Assembly (NCBI GenBank): GCA_012519875.1
Contig: JAAYPL010000046.1
Span: 1-22,953 of the forward strand
Length of the DNA stretch: 22,953 bases
Direction of reading: 5' to 3'
Origin: Clostridiaceae bacterium
GTDB lineage: Bacteria > Bacillota > Clostridia > Saccharofermentanales > UBA5734
The notes under the pieces are model-generated. The model saw only the letters and a program-made list of their open reading frames with translations. It had not been told where the DNA came from and ran no database searches. Both the position numbers and the translations under genes were made by a program. This document shows positions 8,519-16,811 of the stretch, in pieces (positions within the stretch are counted from its first letter, which is position 1; every line of letters starts with the position of its first letter).

Positions 8519-9745
8519 TTATTTTTCTTCGTTGGCCGATTGGCGGTTTTTTCTTTTTTGCGCGATAACCTTCATTGGCAGACCGAAACAATTGATAAAG
8601 CCGCCGGCATCGGCTTGATTGTAAACATCGTCTTCGCCGAAAGTAGACAGACGCTCATCATACAATGAAAAGGGAGAGGTTGTTCCGGCCGGCATGACAT
8701 TGCCCTTGTAAAGCTTGAGACGAACCTTGCCGCTGACGGTCTCCTGAGTCCGGTCGACAAATGCGGCCAACGCCTCCCGCAACGGATGAAACCACTGACC
8801 GAAGTAAACCAGCTCGGCATAACGCTGAGCCACCAGATCTTTATAATGCAACGTGTCGCGATCAAGGCACAGGAGCTCGAGCTCACGATGAGCCGCGTAG
8901 AGCACTGTACCGGCCGGCGTTTCATAGACTCCACGTGATTTCATGCCGACCAGACGGTTCTCCACCATATCCACGATGCCGACGCCGTTGGCTCCGGCGA
9001 TGGTGTTGAGTGATTTGATCAATTCGACCGGTGCCAGAGACTGATTGTTCAGCTTGACCGGAATACCCCTCTCGAACTCCAACTCAACATAGGTGGGTTG
9101 ATCGGGGGCCTTTTCAGGTGTAACCACCATTTGCAGGATTTTATCATATTGTGGTTCATTGGCGGGATCTTCGAGATCCATGCCTTCATGGCTGAGGTGC
9201 CAAAGATTTTGATCCATCGAATAGTTATTCTCTTTGCTGACCGGAACCGGAATGCCACGCGCCATGGCATAATCGATCTCCTCGTCCCGGGAACGGATCG
9301 ACCACTGCCGCCAAGGAGCAATAATCTTGAGATCCGGAGCCAGAGCCTTGATTGTCAGTTCAAAACGGACCTGATCGTTGCCTTTGCCGGTGCAACCGTG
9401 CGCGACGGCTGTGCAGCCTTCACGTCTGGCAATTTCAACCATGCGTTTGGCAATGACCGGCCGGGCAAAGGAGGTGCCCAATAAATATTTGCCTTCGTAG
9501 ATTGCGCCGGCCTTAAGCGTAGGAAATATGTAATCGGTGACAAACTCATCGGCGATGTCTTCGATATAGCAAGCGCTGGCGCCGCACCGGAGAGCCTTGG
9601 CCTTTAAGGCTTCATGATCCAGTCCGATACCGACTTCACCAGCCATGGCGATGACTTCACAGTCGTAATTTTCCAATAACCAAGGGATGATGATTGACGT
9701 ATCCAGACCACCGGAGTATGCCAACAGAATTTTTTCTTTTGCCAT
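8519..9745 (-). CDS. argG: Argininosuccinate synthase
   Basis: ArgG joins citrulline and aspartate with ATP to make argininosuccinate. The product is 408 residues, standard length. The PP-loop ATP-binding motif AYSGGLDTS is at residues 9-17. Further conserved blocks include YLLGTSFARPVIA, AHGCTGKGNDQVRFE and PWRQW, and the C-terminal ADAGGFINCFGLP. The ATG at 9745 is preceded by AGGAGGAG at 7-nt spacing, a very strong site. It heads an argG-argH operon; the other arginine genes are not in the window. A near-consensus promoter and an 18-bp palindrome resembling an ARG box lie between it and the divergent aminotransferase gene, so ArgR/AhrC-type control by arginine is likely. Confidence 0.96.
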   Translation of the reverse strand: MAKEKILLAYSGGLDTSIIIPWLLENYDCEVIAMAGEVGIGLDHEALKAKALRCGASACYIEDIADEFVTDYIFPTLKAGAIYEGKYLLGTSFARPVIAKRMVEIARREGCTAVAHGCTGKGNDQVRFELTIKALAPDLKIIAPWRQWSIRSRDEEIDYAMARGIPVPVSKENNYSMDQNLWHLSHEGMDLEDPANEPQYDKILQMVVTPEKAPDQPTYVELEFERGIPVKLNNQSLAPVELIKSLNTIAGANGVGIVDMVENRLVGMKSRGVYETPAGTVLYAAHRELELLCLDRDTLHYKDLVAQRYAELVYFGQWFHPLREALAAFVDRTQETVSGKVRLKLYKGNVMPAGTTSPFSLYDERLSTFGEDDVYNQADAGGFINCFGLPMKVIAQKRKNRQSANEEK

Positions 9746-9772
9746 GAAGAAACTCCTCCTGAAAGTTGATAA

Positions 9773-9790
9773 TATGCAAAATAATGCATA
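9773..9790. promoter_or_regulatory. ARG-box-like operator in the argG leader
   Basis: TATGCAAAATAATGCATA is an 18-bp inverted repeat (TATGCA, 6-nt AT spacer, TGCATA). It has the size and layout of ArgR/AhrC operators (wnTGAATwwwwATTCAnw), keeping the TG..A and .CA contacts. It lies 28-45 nt before the argG start and about 40-57 nt downstream of the predicted transcription start, so a bound repressor would act as a roadblock rather than block polymerase binding. This is an inference from pattern and position. Confidence 0.55.
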
Positions 9791-9836
9791 AATATAATTA
9801 GCGCCGGAAGTAAGATCCGGCCAAGGTTTGCAAATT

Positions 9837-9866
9837 ATTATATCTCGCCCTCTACTCGTTTGTCAA
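9837..9866 (-). promoter_or_regulatory. Sigma-A promoter of argGH
   Basis: On the minus strand TTGACA (9866-9861), an 18-nt spacer and TATAAT (9842-9837): both boxes match the consensus exactly. The transcript should start near 9830, giving a leader of about 85 nt that contains the ARG-box-like palindrome. Confidence 0.75.
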
Positions 9867-9917
9867 AAATTGTTTTGTTGATCCGGATCGTGTAATCTGC
9901 TGAAAATTAAGAAGGGT

Positions 9918-9935
9918 GTTGAATAATTATTATAC
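9918..9935. promoter_or_regulatory. Possible second, weaker ARG box
   Basis: GTTGAATAATTATTATAC carries an intact TGAAT half-site, an AT-only centre and ATT of the second half. It lies about 145 bp from the palindrome at 9773-9790, on the other side of the argG promoter. Two separated sites would suit a hexameric ArgR. The second half is degenerate and the region is AT-rich, so this is weak. Confidence 0.25.
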
Positions 9936-9986
9936 ATTTTATTATCTTCTAAAACGACTGCCGGCGTGCCGGGACCAAGAGGTTCG

Positions 9987-9995
9987 TGATATAAT
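9987..9995 (+). promoter_or_regulatory. Extended -10 promoter of the aminotransferase gene
   Basis: TGATATAAT has the TGn extension followed by a perfect TATAAT, 35 nt before the start codon. No good -35 box lies 17 nt upstream, which is usual for extended -10 promoters. A short inverted repeat, CCGGC-GT-GCCGG (9961-9972), occupies the -35 region and could be an operator. Confidence 0.55.
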
Positions 9996-10030
9996 GATAG
10001 AATAACTTTTCGACACAGGAGGACACGGAG

Positions 10031-10888
10031 TTGCGTTATCCGATCATTGATGATCTGGCAGGCTCCTTTGTAATCGATCGCGGTCGTTTGTTGGCAGTCG
10101 ACAGTGCGGATGCGGCCGATCTCTTTCGACCGACCGGCCGTACCATGTTTTATGAGGTGATTCGCGTGGTGCGTGGCATACCTCTTTTCTGGGAAGACCA
10201 TCTGATCAGGCTGCAACGATCGGTTCAAGAGCCGGCTACCATACCGGAGGGCCTTTATGAAGACAGTCTTAACCTGATCGCAGCCAATGGCCTTGAAACT
10301 GCCAATCTGCGCTTGGTTTTACTGGAGAATCAGGCGGTAATCCACTTGACGCCGTCCAACTACCCGACATCCGACCTCTTTTCGCAGGGAGTCGCAACCG
10401 GTATTCTCAACTGGGAGCGCCCCAACCCCAACATTAAATTGATTGATGCCGGCTACAAAGCCGCCATCGCCGCCCGTTATGCGGAACCGGGTCCTTTTGG
10501 CGGCTATTACGAGCTGTTGCTGGCCAATAGCGATGGATATCTGACCGAGGGTTCACGATCCAACCTGTTTTTTATTCGAGGTGATCAAGTGCTGACAGCA
10601 CCCGATGACTGCATTCTTAAAGGTATTACCCGCAAGAACATCCTTGCGGCCGTAGCCTTGTCCGGTGGAGCCTTGCTGACCGAAATGCTTACCTTGGATG
10701 CTGTCCGCCAAGGTTACTGTGACGCGGCCTTTCTTTCCAGCTCACCATTTGATATTTTGCCGATACGAGCCATCGAGGATTTGAAACTCAGCTCGGCCGG
10801 AAACCCGCTTCTTCATCGAATCAATGCAGCTTACCGGGCCATCGTCGACCGGTACGTCGAAGAAAAACTGCAGCCCGGGCGTTTGTAA
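10031..10888 (+). CDS. Class IV aminotransferase (BCAT / aminodeoxychorismate lyase fold)
   Basis: A PLP-dependent enzyme of fold type IV, 285 residues. The family pattern is clear: MFYEVIRVVRGIPLFWEDHLIRLQRS (39-64), the likely PLP lysine K136 in NPNIKLIDAGY, YLTEGSRSNLFFI with E174 (170-182) and ILKGITRKNIL (195-205). Members include branched-chain and D-amino-acid aminotransferases and 4-amino-4-deoxychorismate lyase (PabC); the sequence alone does not settle which. No pabA or pabB is nearby. The start is TTG at 10031, supported by AGGAGG 7 nt upstream; the next in-frame ATG (residue 39) would remove conserved sequence. It is transcribed divergently from argGH and may share that control region. 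The gene ends 70 bp before htpG. Confidence 0.85.
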   Translation: MRYPIIDDLAGSFVIDRGRLLAVDSADAADLFRPTGRTMFYEVIRVVRGIPLFWEDHLIRLQRSVQEPATIPEGLYEDSLNLIAANGLETANLRLVLLENQAVIHLTPSNYPTSDLFSQGVATGILNWERPNPNIKLIDAGYKAAIAARYAEPGPFGGYYELLLANSDGYLTEGSRSNLFFIRGDQVLTAPDDCILKGITRKNILAAVALSGGALLTEMLTLDAVRQGYCDAAFLSSSPFDILPIRAIEDLKLSSAGNPLLHRINAAYRAIVDRYVEEKLQPGRL

Positions 10889-10958
10889 CCGGCAAGTACC
10901 AGATCAATACCGGCTGTCGGCCGGTCAATAATAACCGGATTCCAAGGAGGAACAAAAA

Positions 10959-12893
10959 ATGATTCTTGAAAAAGGCAATGTATCTGTCAGCACTGAAAAT
11001 ATTTTTCCGATCATTCGGAAATGGCTTTATTCCGATCGGGATATTTTTCTCCGCGAACTGGTCTCCAATGCCGCCGATGCCAATTCCAAGTTGCGCCGCC
11101 TGTGCGATCTTGGTGAAATTGATTTGCCGGACGATGAGCAACTATGGATCCGTGTGACCTATGATTCGGAATCGGATACCCTGACGGTCGAAGATAACGG
11201 TATTGGCATGACGGCCGATGAAATCCGCCGTTATATTAATCAGATCGCCTTTTCCGGAGTCATGGATTTTGTTGAAAAGTATAAAGACAAAGGCGCAGAG
11301 ACCGACGGCATCATTGGACATTTCGGATTAGGGTTTTATTCGGCTTTTATGGTAGCCGACCAGGTTCGTATCGATACGCGTTCTTGGCAACCCGAAGCCC
11401 AGCCGGCCAGTTGGCAAAGCCAGGATGGTATGGCCTATGAAATGGGTACTTCGGAACGCACCGACCGCGGGACCCTGATTACGGTCACGTTATCCGAGGA
11501 AGGCAAGGAATTTCTAAACGGTGAAAAAGTCCGTGAGATCCTTAACAAATATTGCGGTTTCATGCCTTATCCGATCTACTTTACCGACGTTGTCGCTGAT
11601 CGCGAGCGGGCGGAGCGCGCCCGCAAGGCGGCCGAAGAAAAGGCCGCCGAGGCAACCGATCCGGATGCTGCCGGGACATTTGATGCAACAGCCGGCTCTT
11701 CAGCTGACCTGACGGAACGGCCAATCAATGATGTCGAACCACTTTGGCTGAAAAAACCATCGGAATGTACTGATGAGGAATACAAGGATTTTTTCCGTAA
11801 GACCTTCCGTGATTTTCGCGAGCCTCTGTTTTGGATTCATCTTAATATGGATTACCCGTTCAACCTCAAGGGTATTCTTTATTTTCCCCGTGCCGATAAT
11901 ATTTACGAAAGCCTGGAGGGACGCATCAAAATCTATTACAATCAGGTTTTTGTCGCTGACAATATCAAGGAGATCATTCCGGAATTTCTTTTCCTGCTGA
12001 AGGGTTGCATCGATTGTCCCGATCTGCCCCTTAATGTATCGCGAAGCTTTTTGCAAAACGACGCTTATGTCGGCAAGCTGTCCGGTCACATTATTCGCAA
12101 AGTAGCCGATAAGTTGACCTCACTTTTCAATAATCAACGGGAGGATTATGAGAAATACTGGCAGGATATCGGTGTCTTTGTAAAATACGGGATGATGCGT
12201 GAGGAGAAATTCTATGACCGGGTCAAGGATATCGCACTTTACAAGACCGTTGAAAACGACTATAAGGTGCTTTCGGATCTGGGGGACACGCTGCTTTATA
12301 CGCCGGACGCCGGCCAGCAGGTAGCCTACGTCCAAATGGCCCGCGCCCGTGGTCTGGATGTGCTGGTGATGGATCATGAATTGGACAATCATTACATGTC
12401 CTTCATTGAATATAAGAACAGCGGTAAACGCTTTAAACGGGTCGATGCCGAGATCGGCGGCAGCGAGGGTGACACCGACAAGGCCGAGAGGCTGACCGAA
12501 CTGTTTCGAACCAAACTTGAGAATGACAAGCTCGAGCTTAAGGTCCAGTCGCTGGGTGAAGATGCCCTGCCTGCCATGATCGTCGAATCGGAAGAATCCC
12601 GTCGTATGCAGGAAATGCGCAAACAATTCGAGCGTATGCAGGGAAGCAGTGACGATGCCATGGACATTGACAGTCTTTTCCCGTTGCAGCAAACTTTGGT
12701 TTTGAATGAAGACCAGCCGTTGGTGTCGCGTCTTCTGGCATTGGCCGATATTCCCGGTAAAGACGAGCAGGTTGAGCTCTTGGTTCGCCAGATCTACGAT
12801 CTTGCCCGTCTGGGGCATGGCTCCCTTTCATCCGACGACATGGCCTCTTTCCTCAAACGTAGTGCCGCCTTGCTGGAAAAACTGGCCGATTAA
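10959..12893 (+). CDS. htpG: Hsp90 chaperone HtpG, with charged linker
   Basis: HtpG is the bacterial Hsp90, an ATP-driven dimeric cytoplasmic chaperone. The 644 residues include the GHKL ATPase domain with catalytic E33 in FLRELVSNAADA, DNGIGM (79-84) and the lid motif GHFGLGFYSAF (120-130). The middle domain carries the LNVSRSFLQ catalytic loop (R362, Q366), and the dimerisation domain runs to the end. Between the N and middle domains, about residues 212-254 form a charged and then Ala/Thr/Ser-rich segment (ERAERARKAAEEKAAE...). It ends just before the conserved PLWLKKPSECTDEEYKDFF and resembles the charged linker of eukaryotic Hsp90 that Escherichia coli HtpG largely lacks. The ATG at 10959 has AAGGAGG at 10944-10950. 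Confidence 0.95.
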   Translation: MILEKGNVSVSTENIFPIIRKWLYSDRDIFLRELVSNAADANSKLRRLCDLGEIDLPDDEQLWIRVTYDSESDTLTVEDNGIGMTADEIRRYINQIAFSGVMDFVEKYKDKGAETDGIIGHFGLGFYSAFMVADQVRIDTRSWQPEAQPASWQSQDGMAYEMGTSERTDRGTLITVTLSEEGKEFLNGEKVREILNKYCGFMPYPIYFTDVVADRERAERARKAAEEKAAEATDPDAAGTFDATAGSSADLTERPINDVEPLWLKKPSECTDEEYKDFFRKTFRDFREPLFWIHLNMDYPFNLKGILYFPRADNIYESLEGRIKIYYNQVFVADNIKEIIPEFLFLLKGCIDCPDLPLNVSRSFLQNDAYVGKLSGHIIRKVADKLTSLFNNQREDYEKYWQDIGVFVKYGMMREEKFYDRVKDIALYKTVENDYKVLSDLGDTLLYTPDAGQQVAYVQMARARGLDVLVMDHELDNHYMSFIEYKNSGKRFKRVDAEIGGSEGDTDKAERLTELFRTKLENDKLELKVQSLGEDALPAMIVESEESRRMQEMRKQFERMQGSSDDAMDIDSLFPLQQTLVLNEDQPLVSRLLALADIPGKDEQVELLVRQIYDLARLGHGSLSSDDMASFLKRSAALLEKLAD

Positions 12894-12950
12894 CAGGGTA
12901 AAAAAAGCCGGTCATCAACCGAGCATCCTAAAACAGAAAGTTGGTGCGAT

Positions 12951-15900
12951 ATGAACCAGAAGGATCAGGTCCGACGCGTCTATGTCGTCAAAAAACCCGG
13001 GTATGATACCGAGGCCGCCGGCCTTTTGCGTGATCTGCGTGAGATTCTCGGCCTGACCGGCATCCGGACGGTCCGGATATACAATCGATATGATGTATCC
13101 GGTATCACCGATAGCCAGTACATTCAGGCTCGCACAAGGGTTTTTGCCGAGCTGCCGGTGGACGAAATTTTTGATGAAAATTGCGATTTCGGCCGGCCCG
13201 ATGTTCTCCTTGCCGTGGAGGCCTTGCCCGGTCAGTACGATCAGCGGGCGGATTCGGCGGAGCAATGTATCCAGATTCTGACCTGCGAAGAGCGGCCATT
13301 ATGCAAAACCGCCCGAGTTTATGCCATTTTCGGAGACTTGTCCCGGGGCGGACCGGAGCGTATCAAGGACTGGCTGATCAATCCTGTTGAATCCCGGGAA
13401 GCCGATATGGGCAAGCCGGACAGCTTGGTTGACCAACCCGATGTTCCGGCCGACATTGAGCCGGTGGCCGGCTTCATCACGATGGATAATACTGCCCTGC
13501 AAATGCTGCTGGATCAGGCCGGCCTGGCCATGTCGCCGGATGACCTGGTTTTCATTCGCGATTTTTTTCAGTCGGAGGGGCGCGACCCGAGCTGGACCGA
13601 ACTTCGAGTTCTTGACACCTATTGGTCCGATCACTGTCGGCATACCACCTTCCATACCCGCATTGAGTCTGTCGACATTGCGGGCACCGATCCGACCAGC
13701 AACCGAATTCGTGCTTCCTGGCAGCTTTATCAGGCAAATCGTGCCAAATTTTATGGCGACCTTCTGCAGGAAAAGCCACCCAGTCTGATGGATTTGGCCA
13801 CATTGGCCATGAAAGAATTTCGTCGTCAGGGCAGGCTTGAGGATTTGGATGTTTCGCCGGAGATCAACGCATGCAGCATCAAAGTCAGCATTCCCGTCGA
13901 CGGACGCGATGAAGAATATCTGATTATGTTCAAAAATGAAACACACAACCATCCGACTGAGATCGAGCCCTTCGGTGGTGCGGCAACCTGTCTTGGCGGG
14001 GCCATCCGGGATCCGTTATCGGGCCGCTCCTACGTCTATCAGGCCATGCGGGTGACAGGCAGCGGGGATCCGACCGCTCCGGTATCTGCCACGTTGCCCG
14101 GCAAGCTGCCGCAACGAAAGATCTCCACCTCGGCTGCCGCCGGATATAGTTCTTATGGCAACCAGGTCGGTCTGGCTGCCGGCCAGGTTGAGGAGCTCTA
14201 TCATCCGGGATATATCGCCAAACGCATGGAACTTGGCGCGGTTATCGCCGCGGCCCCGGCTGATCAGGTGCGGCGGGAGATTCCCCGGCCCGGCGATCTG
14301 GTTATTTTACTTGGCGGAAAAACCGGACGCGATGGCTGCGGCGGCGCCACCGGATCATCCAAAGCCCATGATGAGCAATCAATTTCCAGCTGTGGAGCGG
14401 AGGTTCAGAAAGGTGATCCGCCGACTGAACGTAAGATTCAGCGCCTTTTCCGTGACCCGGTTGTCTCCCGTTTGATTCGACGTTGCAATGACTTCGGCGC
14501 CGGTGGCGTTTCGGTGGCAATTGGTGAATTGGCCGATGGATTGCTGATTGATCTGGACAAAGTTCCACTTAAATATGAGGGACTGGATGGTACCGAGCTG
14601 GCAATTTCAGAATCACAGGAACGGATGGCGGTTGTGGTTTCAGCAGATGATGCCCCGACTTTTATTGCTGCGGCCGATGTGGAGAACCTGGAGGCGGTTG
14701 TTGTGGCTCAGGTGACTTCGGAACCGCGTTTGGTAATGACTTGGCGCGGCCGGACCATTGTGGATCTGCCGCGATCCTTTATTGATACCAGTGGCGCGCC
14801 GCAACACACAAGCATTCGTGTTCTGCCCCCTGTTGGCTGTGAATGGGGCGAGCCGCTCCCGGCAGGTGATTTTGCTGCTCGGCTGCGTGCCGGTTTATCA
14901 TCGCTGAAATCTTGTTCTCGCAAAGGTCTTGTTGAACGGTTTGATGCCAGTGCCGGTTCAGGCACCGTGCTGATGCCTCTGGGCGGCCGTCTGCAGCTGA
15001 CCCCTGAGGAAGGTATGGCCTGCCTGATTCCAACCTCTTCCGGACAAACCGATGCCTGTACTTTGATGGCTTTTGGCTTCGACCCTGATTTGGCCAGCTG
15101 GAGCCCCTACCATGGCGCTTATTTCGCCGTTGCCCATTCACTGGCTAAAATTGCCGCGATGGGCGGCGACGCTTCCCGGGCACGATTGACTTTTCAGGAA
15201 TACTATGAGCGTTTAACCACGGCGGAAAAATGGGGCAAGCCATTGGCGGCTTTGCTGGGAGCCTACCAAGCCCAATTGGATTTCGGGGTACCGGCCGTTG
15301 GGGGCAAGGACAGCATGTCCGGCACTTTTAACAACTTACATGTGCCTCCCACGCTGGTTTCTTTTGCCGTGGCCGTTGGCCGAGCCGATGGTGTGATCAG
15401 TGCTACTTTGACCGAGCCGGGACAGACCGTTTGGCTGTTACCGGTGCCTCTTGATCAAGACGGATTACCGCAAGCCGAGGATTTTATGCACAATTTGGCG
15501 CTGGTCCACAGATTTGCCCAAACCGGCCGGATCCGGGCGGCTGCTACTGTTGGTCAGGGCGGAACCGCGGTTGCTGTGGCTCGAATGTGCTTTGGCAACC
15601 AGCTTGGCTTTGCTTTTGAAGCCGAGTCCTATGATTTGTTCCGTCCGCAACCGGCAGCTTTATTGCTGGCAGTGGAAGACCCTGCTGCGATCGCTGAGCT
15701 TACCGGTGCCGGTGCTGTTTCCTTAGGGAAAACCGTAGCCGATGGTTATTTTACCTGCGGATGCGGATCGGCAGGCTTGACTCATGCCGAAGCGCTACAG
15801 GCCTGGCGTCAGCCGCTGGAAAATGTTTTTCCCAGTACCGCAGACGTCAAGCAAGATATGCCGGAACTGACCACCGCCAAACCGGCCGGAAAAGCTCCTT

Positions 15901-16721
15901 GGCAATCAGCCGGTCGGGTGGCCCGCCCTCGGGTCTTTATTCCGGTCTTTCCCGGAACCAGCTGCGAATACGATGCCGCACGCGCTTTTATCGAAGCCGG
16001 TGCGGAGCCCGACATCCTGATTGTGCGTAATCTGACGCCTGATGCCATCAGGCAATCGATTGAAGAAATGGAAAGACGCATCGCAGCCGCACAGATTGTT
16101 ATGTTGCCCGGAGGTTTGAGCGGCGGCGATGAGCCGGAAGGATCAGGCAAGCTTATTGCCGCCGCCTTCCGTAATCCCGCACTTGCTGAAGCGGTCCATC
16201 AGCTGCTGTACCAACGTGACGGTCTGATACTGGGCATCAGCAATGGTTTCCAGGCCTTGATCAAGCTGGGGCTATTGCCTTGGGGTGAAATCGGTGAATT
16301 GACTGCCGACAGTCCTACGCTTACTTTTAATCGGATCGGTCGCCATGTCTCCTGCTATGTTACCACCAGAGTGGAATCCAACCGCTCACCTTGGTTGCAA
16401 TTTACCAATCCGGGTGATCTGCACCGGATTCCGGTCTCACATGGGGAAGGACGCTTTGTCGCCTCAGAGCAGCAGATCATCGATCTGGCTGAAAATGGTC
16501 AGATTGCTACGCGTTATGTTGATCTGAACGGTCAACCTTCCTACCGGACGGCCTTCAATCCCAGCGGATCGATGGCCGCGGTTGAGGGGATCATCAGTCC
16601 GGACGGTCGCGTGTTCGGCAAAATGGGTCATTCTGAGCGTCAGGGCCGGTATTTGGCCAAAAACATACCCGGAGAAAAAGATCAGCGCATCTTTGCCGGC
16701 GGCGTCGCCTATTTTTGCTGA
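12951..16721 (+). CDS. purL: Phosphoribosylformylglycinamidine synthase, single-chain PurL; glutaminase Cys replaced by Ser
   Basis: FGAM synthase performs the fourth step of purine synthesis, using ATP and an amide nitrogen from glutamine. The 1256 residues combine a PurS-like N-terminus, the synthase core and a C-terminal class I glutaminase, as in the large clostridial-type PurL. Visible blocks are YWSDHCRHTTF (224-234), GGKTGRDGCGGATGSS (455-470), AVGGKDSMSGTFNN and FPGTSCEYD near the start of the glutaminase part (about 992 on). In the nucleophile elbow, where the family has GICNGFQ, this gene reads GISNGFQ: codon AGC at 16239-16241 gives Ser1097. H1164 and E1166 (SHGEGRF) are present. 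If real, the enzyme would need free ammonia or another glutaminase. The ATG at 12951 lacks a strong ribosome site. No other pur gene is in the window. Confidence 0.93.
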   Translation: MNQKDQVRRVYVVKKPGYDTEAAGLLRDLREILGLTGIRTVRIYNRYDVSGITDSQYIQARTRVFAELPVDEIFDENCDFGRPDVLLAVEALPGQYDQRADSAEQCIQILTCEERPLCKTARVYAIFGDLSRGGPERIKDWLINPVESREADMGKPDSLVDQPDVPADIEPVAGFITMDNTALQMLLDQAGLAMSPDDLVFIRDFFQSEGRDPSWTELRVLDTYWSDHCRHTTFHTRIESVDIAGTDPTSNRIRASWQLYQANRAKFYGDLLQEKPPSLMDLATLAMKEFRRQGRLEDLDVSPEINACSIKVSIPVDGRDEEYLIMFKNETHNHPTEIEPFGGAATCLGGAIRDPLSGRSYVYQAMRVTGSGDPTAPVSATLPGKLPQRKISTSAAAGYSSYGNQVGLAAGQVEELYHPGYIAKRMELGAVIAAAPADQVRREIPRPGDLVILLGGKTGRDGCGGATGSSKAHDEQSISSCGAEVQKGDPPTERKIQRLFRDPVVSRLIRRCNDFGAGGVSVAIGELADGLLIDLDKVPLKYEGLDGTELAISESQERMAVVVSADDAPTFIAAADVENLEAVVVAQVTSEPRLVMTWRGRTIVDLPRSFIDTSGAPQHTSIRVLPPVGCEWGEPLPAGDFAARLRAGLSSLKSCSRKGLVERFDASAGSGTVLMPLGGRLQLTPEEGMACLIPTSSGQTDACTLMAFGFDPDLASWSPYHGAYFAVAHSLAKIAAMGGDASRARLTFQEYYERLTTAEKWGKPLAALLGAYQAQLDFGVPAVGGKDSMSGTFNNLHVPPTLVSFAVAVGRADGVISATLTEPGQTVWLLPVPLDQDGLPQAEDFMHNLALVHRFAQTGRIRAAATVGQGGTAVAVARMCFGNQLGFAFEAESYDLFRPQPAALLLAVEDPAAIAELTGAGAVSLGKTVADGYFTCGCGSAGLTHAEALQAWRQPLENVFPSTADVKQDMPELTTAKPAGKAPWQSAGRVARPRVFIPVFPGTSCEYDAARAFIEAGAEPDILIVRNLTPDAIRQSIEEMERRIAAAQIVMLPGGLSGGDEPEGSGKLIAAAFRNPALAEAVHQLLYQRDGLILGISNGFQALIKLGLLPWGEIGELTADSPTLTFNRIGRHVSCYVTTRVESNRSPWLQFTNPGDLHRIPVSHGEGRFVASEQQIIDLAENGQIATRYVDLNGQPSYRTAFNPSGSMAAVEGIISPDGRVFGKMGHSERQGRYLAKNIPGEKDQRIFAGGVAYFC

Positions 16722-16765
16722 TTACCACGATCCCATTGACGATTTTTGTCGTCATTGACCCACTT

Positions 16766-16807
16766 AATCACCTCGGTTTCGGTTGTAATCTGAGAACCGA
16801 GGTGATT
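16766..16807 (+). terminator. Perfect 13-bp hairpin after purL, covering the next gene's ribosome site
   Basis: AATCACCTCGGTT (16766-16778) and AACCGAGGTGATT (16795-16807) are exact complements with a 16-nt loop. The 3' arm is followed only by TATTAT, a poor U-tract. The arm itself contains GAGGTG (16799-16804), the only ribosome site for the ATG at 16812. It may therefore be a weak terminator, a translational switch, or both. A second small stem, TGACGA/TCGTCA (16737-16742 with 16749-16754), lies just upstream. Confidence 0.6.
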
Positions 16808-16811
16808 TATT

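Noticed and set aside
10906..10938. CCGGT/ACCGG inverted repeat between the aminotransferase gene and htpG as a terminator
   Set aside because: The stem is only 5 bp and no T-run follows it.
12120..12818. 232-residue minus-strand frame inside htpG
   Set aside because: Antisense shadow of a highly conserved chaperone gene with no motif of its own.
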